DNA of 6,716 bases from DATIHT01 sp964348615 (GTDB taxonomy: Bacteria; Patescibacteriota; Microgenomatia; Curtissbacterales; GWA2-41-24), in the NCBI GenBank assembly GCA_964348615.1, contig CAYGDE010000036.1, forward strand, positions 1-6,716, given 5' to 3'. A program made the position numbers and the translations under genes. The notes below the pieces were generated by a model that saw only the letters and a list, made by a program, of their open reading frames with translations, ran no database searches and had not been told where the DNA came from. Position 1 is the stretch's first letter; every line of letters begins with the position of its first letter. Shown piece by piece: positions 5,564-6,716 of this stretch.

Positions 5564-5571
5564 TTACTTTT
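5556..5571. terminator. AT-rich palindrome over two abutting stop codons, possible weak bidirectional terminator
   Basis: AAAAGTA and TACTTTT form 7-base arms around GT and contain or touch both the TAG of the membrane-protein gene and the TAA of the hydrolase gene. An A7 run follows on the plus strand. The stem is AT-rich and weak, and the U-runs are short, so termination strength is doubtful. Confidence 0.3.
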
Positions 5572-6640
5572 TAAAAAAAGGGTTGATTTTTTCAAAAAGT
5601 AGTTGTGCCGCAAGTAAATGAACTTTTTCGTTGGGATGAGTGTCAAATCTGCTTGCAATTAAACTTTCTGGATTTTGGTCTTTTAAATAATCATACAGGT
5701 CTATTACTTCTAATTTATTTTCCAAAAAGTGGTTTTCCATTGTGTCGTTTATAAAAGCCGGATAGCTTTCTTTGTCTAAAAGATGAAGTGGTGGAAACAT
5801 TACGACAACTACTTGTTTATTTTCAGCTTTGAGGACTTTGGTGAATTCTGTAATATCTTTTTTGTGTTTTTCTAAAATAGCTTTGTTTTTGTATTGGTCT
5901 ATATCTGCGGTACTTAGTGCTTTAATTGTTTTATTGTAGACTGTTGAAAAGCGCCAATATAAAAAATCCAAGAAAAAAGATTTTTCGGAAATGAAGTTTA
6001 AATATTTCGCTTGTTCACCGTTTTTCTCGAGAATCGGTGAACCGGTAGAGGCATCTTTTGGCTGAATATCGTTTATGAAGTATTGCCAAACAATAATGTC
6101 GAAATTGAAATCTTTTGTGCGGTTGTAAACTTCTATTTCGCCTTCTGTGTCGTAACCAGATTTTCCTAAATTGTAAACTTCAACATTCTTACCCGTTTCT
6201 TTAAGTTTTTTCTCCAGAAGATTAGAAAAACGGTCGTTAACATCTTCTATGCCATCTCCTTGGGTAATCGAATCTCCAAGTACACCTATTCTTGTTATCC
6301 CTTTTTTCTTATCTAAGTCGAAGTTCTTATCCCTAAAAAAATAACTGTTAAACACAACGTGCCTTTTGTGCCACCTACTGTTAACTTTTAAAAATCCGAG
6401 GCCGTCGGGCTGGTCGTAAACATATCTGAAGTAAGCTTCAAAAGCGCTGAAGGTCAAGATAAAAGAAAACACTGTAAATATTAGGGATAAAAGTACTTTC
6501 TTTTTTCCATCAGAAGCCTGGGACGCAAAAACTTTAAATGAAAAGTGTGGAAGCGCAATAAACGAGGCCATAAGTATTAAAATGTATAGAGCAAAGTCTT
6601 TTAAAAAATATGACAACTGCGCCCAGAGATTAAAAAGCAT
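5564..6640 (-). CDS. Membrane-anchored SGNH/GDSL-family hydrolase
   Basis: The 358-residue protein has two N-terminal hydrophobic segments (about 15-32 and 49-67), then a single SGNH domain. Block I is GDSITQGDG with the nucleophile Ser124. Block II is NLGKSG with Gly162 a candidate. Block III is YFIND with Asn190, where the usual Gly of GxND is replaced by Phe. Block V is RFDTHPN with Asp333 and His335, a D-x-H variant of the usual DxxH. The family comprises esterases and O-acyl hydrolases; membrane-anchored members often act on surface polysaccharide or lipid, but the substrate here is unknown. The ATG at 6640 has no Shine-Dalgarno. The gene is intact and ends with no bases between its stop and that of the convergent membrane-protein gene. 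Confidence 0.88.
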   Translation of the reverse strand: MLFNLWAQLSYFLKDFALYILILMASFIALPHFSFKVFASQASDGKKKVLLSLIFTVFSFILTFSAFEAYFRYVYDQPDGLGFLKVNSRWHKRHVVFNSYFFRDKNFDLDKKKGITRIGVLGDSITQGDGIEDVNDRFSNLLEKKLKETGKNVEVYNLGKSGYDTEGEIEVYNRTKDFNFDIIVWQYFINDIQPKDASTGSPILEKNGEQAKYLNFISEKSFFLDFLYWRFSTVYNKTIKALSTADIDQYKNKAILEKHKKDITEFTKVLKAENKQVVVVMFPPLHLLDKESYPAFINDTMENHFLENKLEVIDLYDYLKDQNPESLIASRFDTHPNEKVHLLAAQLLFEKINPFFKK

Positions 6641-6660
6641 AAAATTTATTTAGGATTCAA

Positions 6661-6686
6661 ATTATAATATAAGTACTGGGGGTCAA
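6661..6686 (-). promoter_or_regulatory. Probable promoter of the SGNH hydrolase gene
   Basis: A perfect TATAAT (6661-6666) lies on the minus strand 20 bases before the ATG. TTGACC (6681-6686) is 14 bases upstream, shorter than ideal; reading TTTTGA (6683-6688) gives 16. The -10 sits in the palindrome ATTATAAT, so the plus strand carries TATAAT too. Confidence 0.5.
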
Positions 6687-6716
6687 AATCAATCAATCAA
6701 TTATGCGAACTTTTTG

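Noticed and set aside
6687..6716. Start of a plus-strand gene at ATG 6703 and the ATCA triplicate before it
   Set aside because: Only four codons are visible and no ribosome site is close. The short tetranucleotide repeat is too small to interpret.
1..6716. Mobile element, prophage or novel defence system
   Set aside because: There is no transposase, integrase, long terminal repeat or defence-type domain. The holin-like shape of the small membrane protein is not enough to call phage origin.

Overview
The window holds six protein genes and several candidate control elements. Five genes read on the minus strand and one on the plus strand. The strongest functional unit is a two-gene deoxyribonucleotide operon, nrdR-nrdJ. 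It encodes the ATP-cone repressor NrdR followed, with a 4-base overlap, by a B12-dependent (class II) ribonucleotide reductase. TGA, TAG and TAA all end genes, so the code is the standard bacterial one (not the TGA=Gly code of Gracilibacteria). Compact AT-leaning DNA, genes that touch or overlap, few clear Shine-Dalgarno sites and possible leaderless starts would suit a small-genome lineage such as Patescibacteria/CPR (Microgenomates-like). That placement is an inference without a phylogenetic marker.

Layout on the minus strand, read right to left. A membrane-anchored SGNH/GDSL hydrolase (5564-6640) ends exactly against the stop codon of a small plus-strand membrane protein (5165-5563). That plus-strand gene is divergent from a signal-anchored PQQ-type sugar (sorbosone-like) dehydrogenase (3986-5128), and the two share overlapping -10 sequences. 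A MIP18/DUF59 iron-sulfur-assembly-type protein (3648-3950) follows, with its own consensus-like promoter inside the end of the dehydrogenase gene. A 231-base regulatory interval precedes nrdR (2952-3416) and nrdJ (133-2955). Beyond nrdJ, positions 1-132 carry no gene but do carry a motif set resembling a compact cobalamin riboswitch. It points at a minus-strand gene just outside the left edge.

How it fits together: the nrdR promoter has a TTGACA -35 and a TCTAAT -10. One NrdR-box-like palindrome fills the spacer and a second lies 32 bases downstream, just after the predicted transcription start, which is the classic tandem arrangement for autoregulation. The transcript leader then offers a hairpin with a U9 run and a possible 13-codon mini-ORF whose stop overlaps the nrdR GTG start. 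NrdJ shows no N-terminal ATP cone, so nucleotide sensing in this operon seems to lie in NrdR. A B12-dependent enzyme followed at once by a B12-riboswitch-like element suggests that cofactor supply and dNTP synthesis are linked at this locus. This candidate element and the layered nrdR leader are the most interesting parts. The other genes look like ordinary accessory or housekeeping functions.
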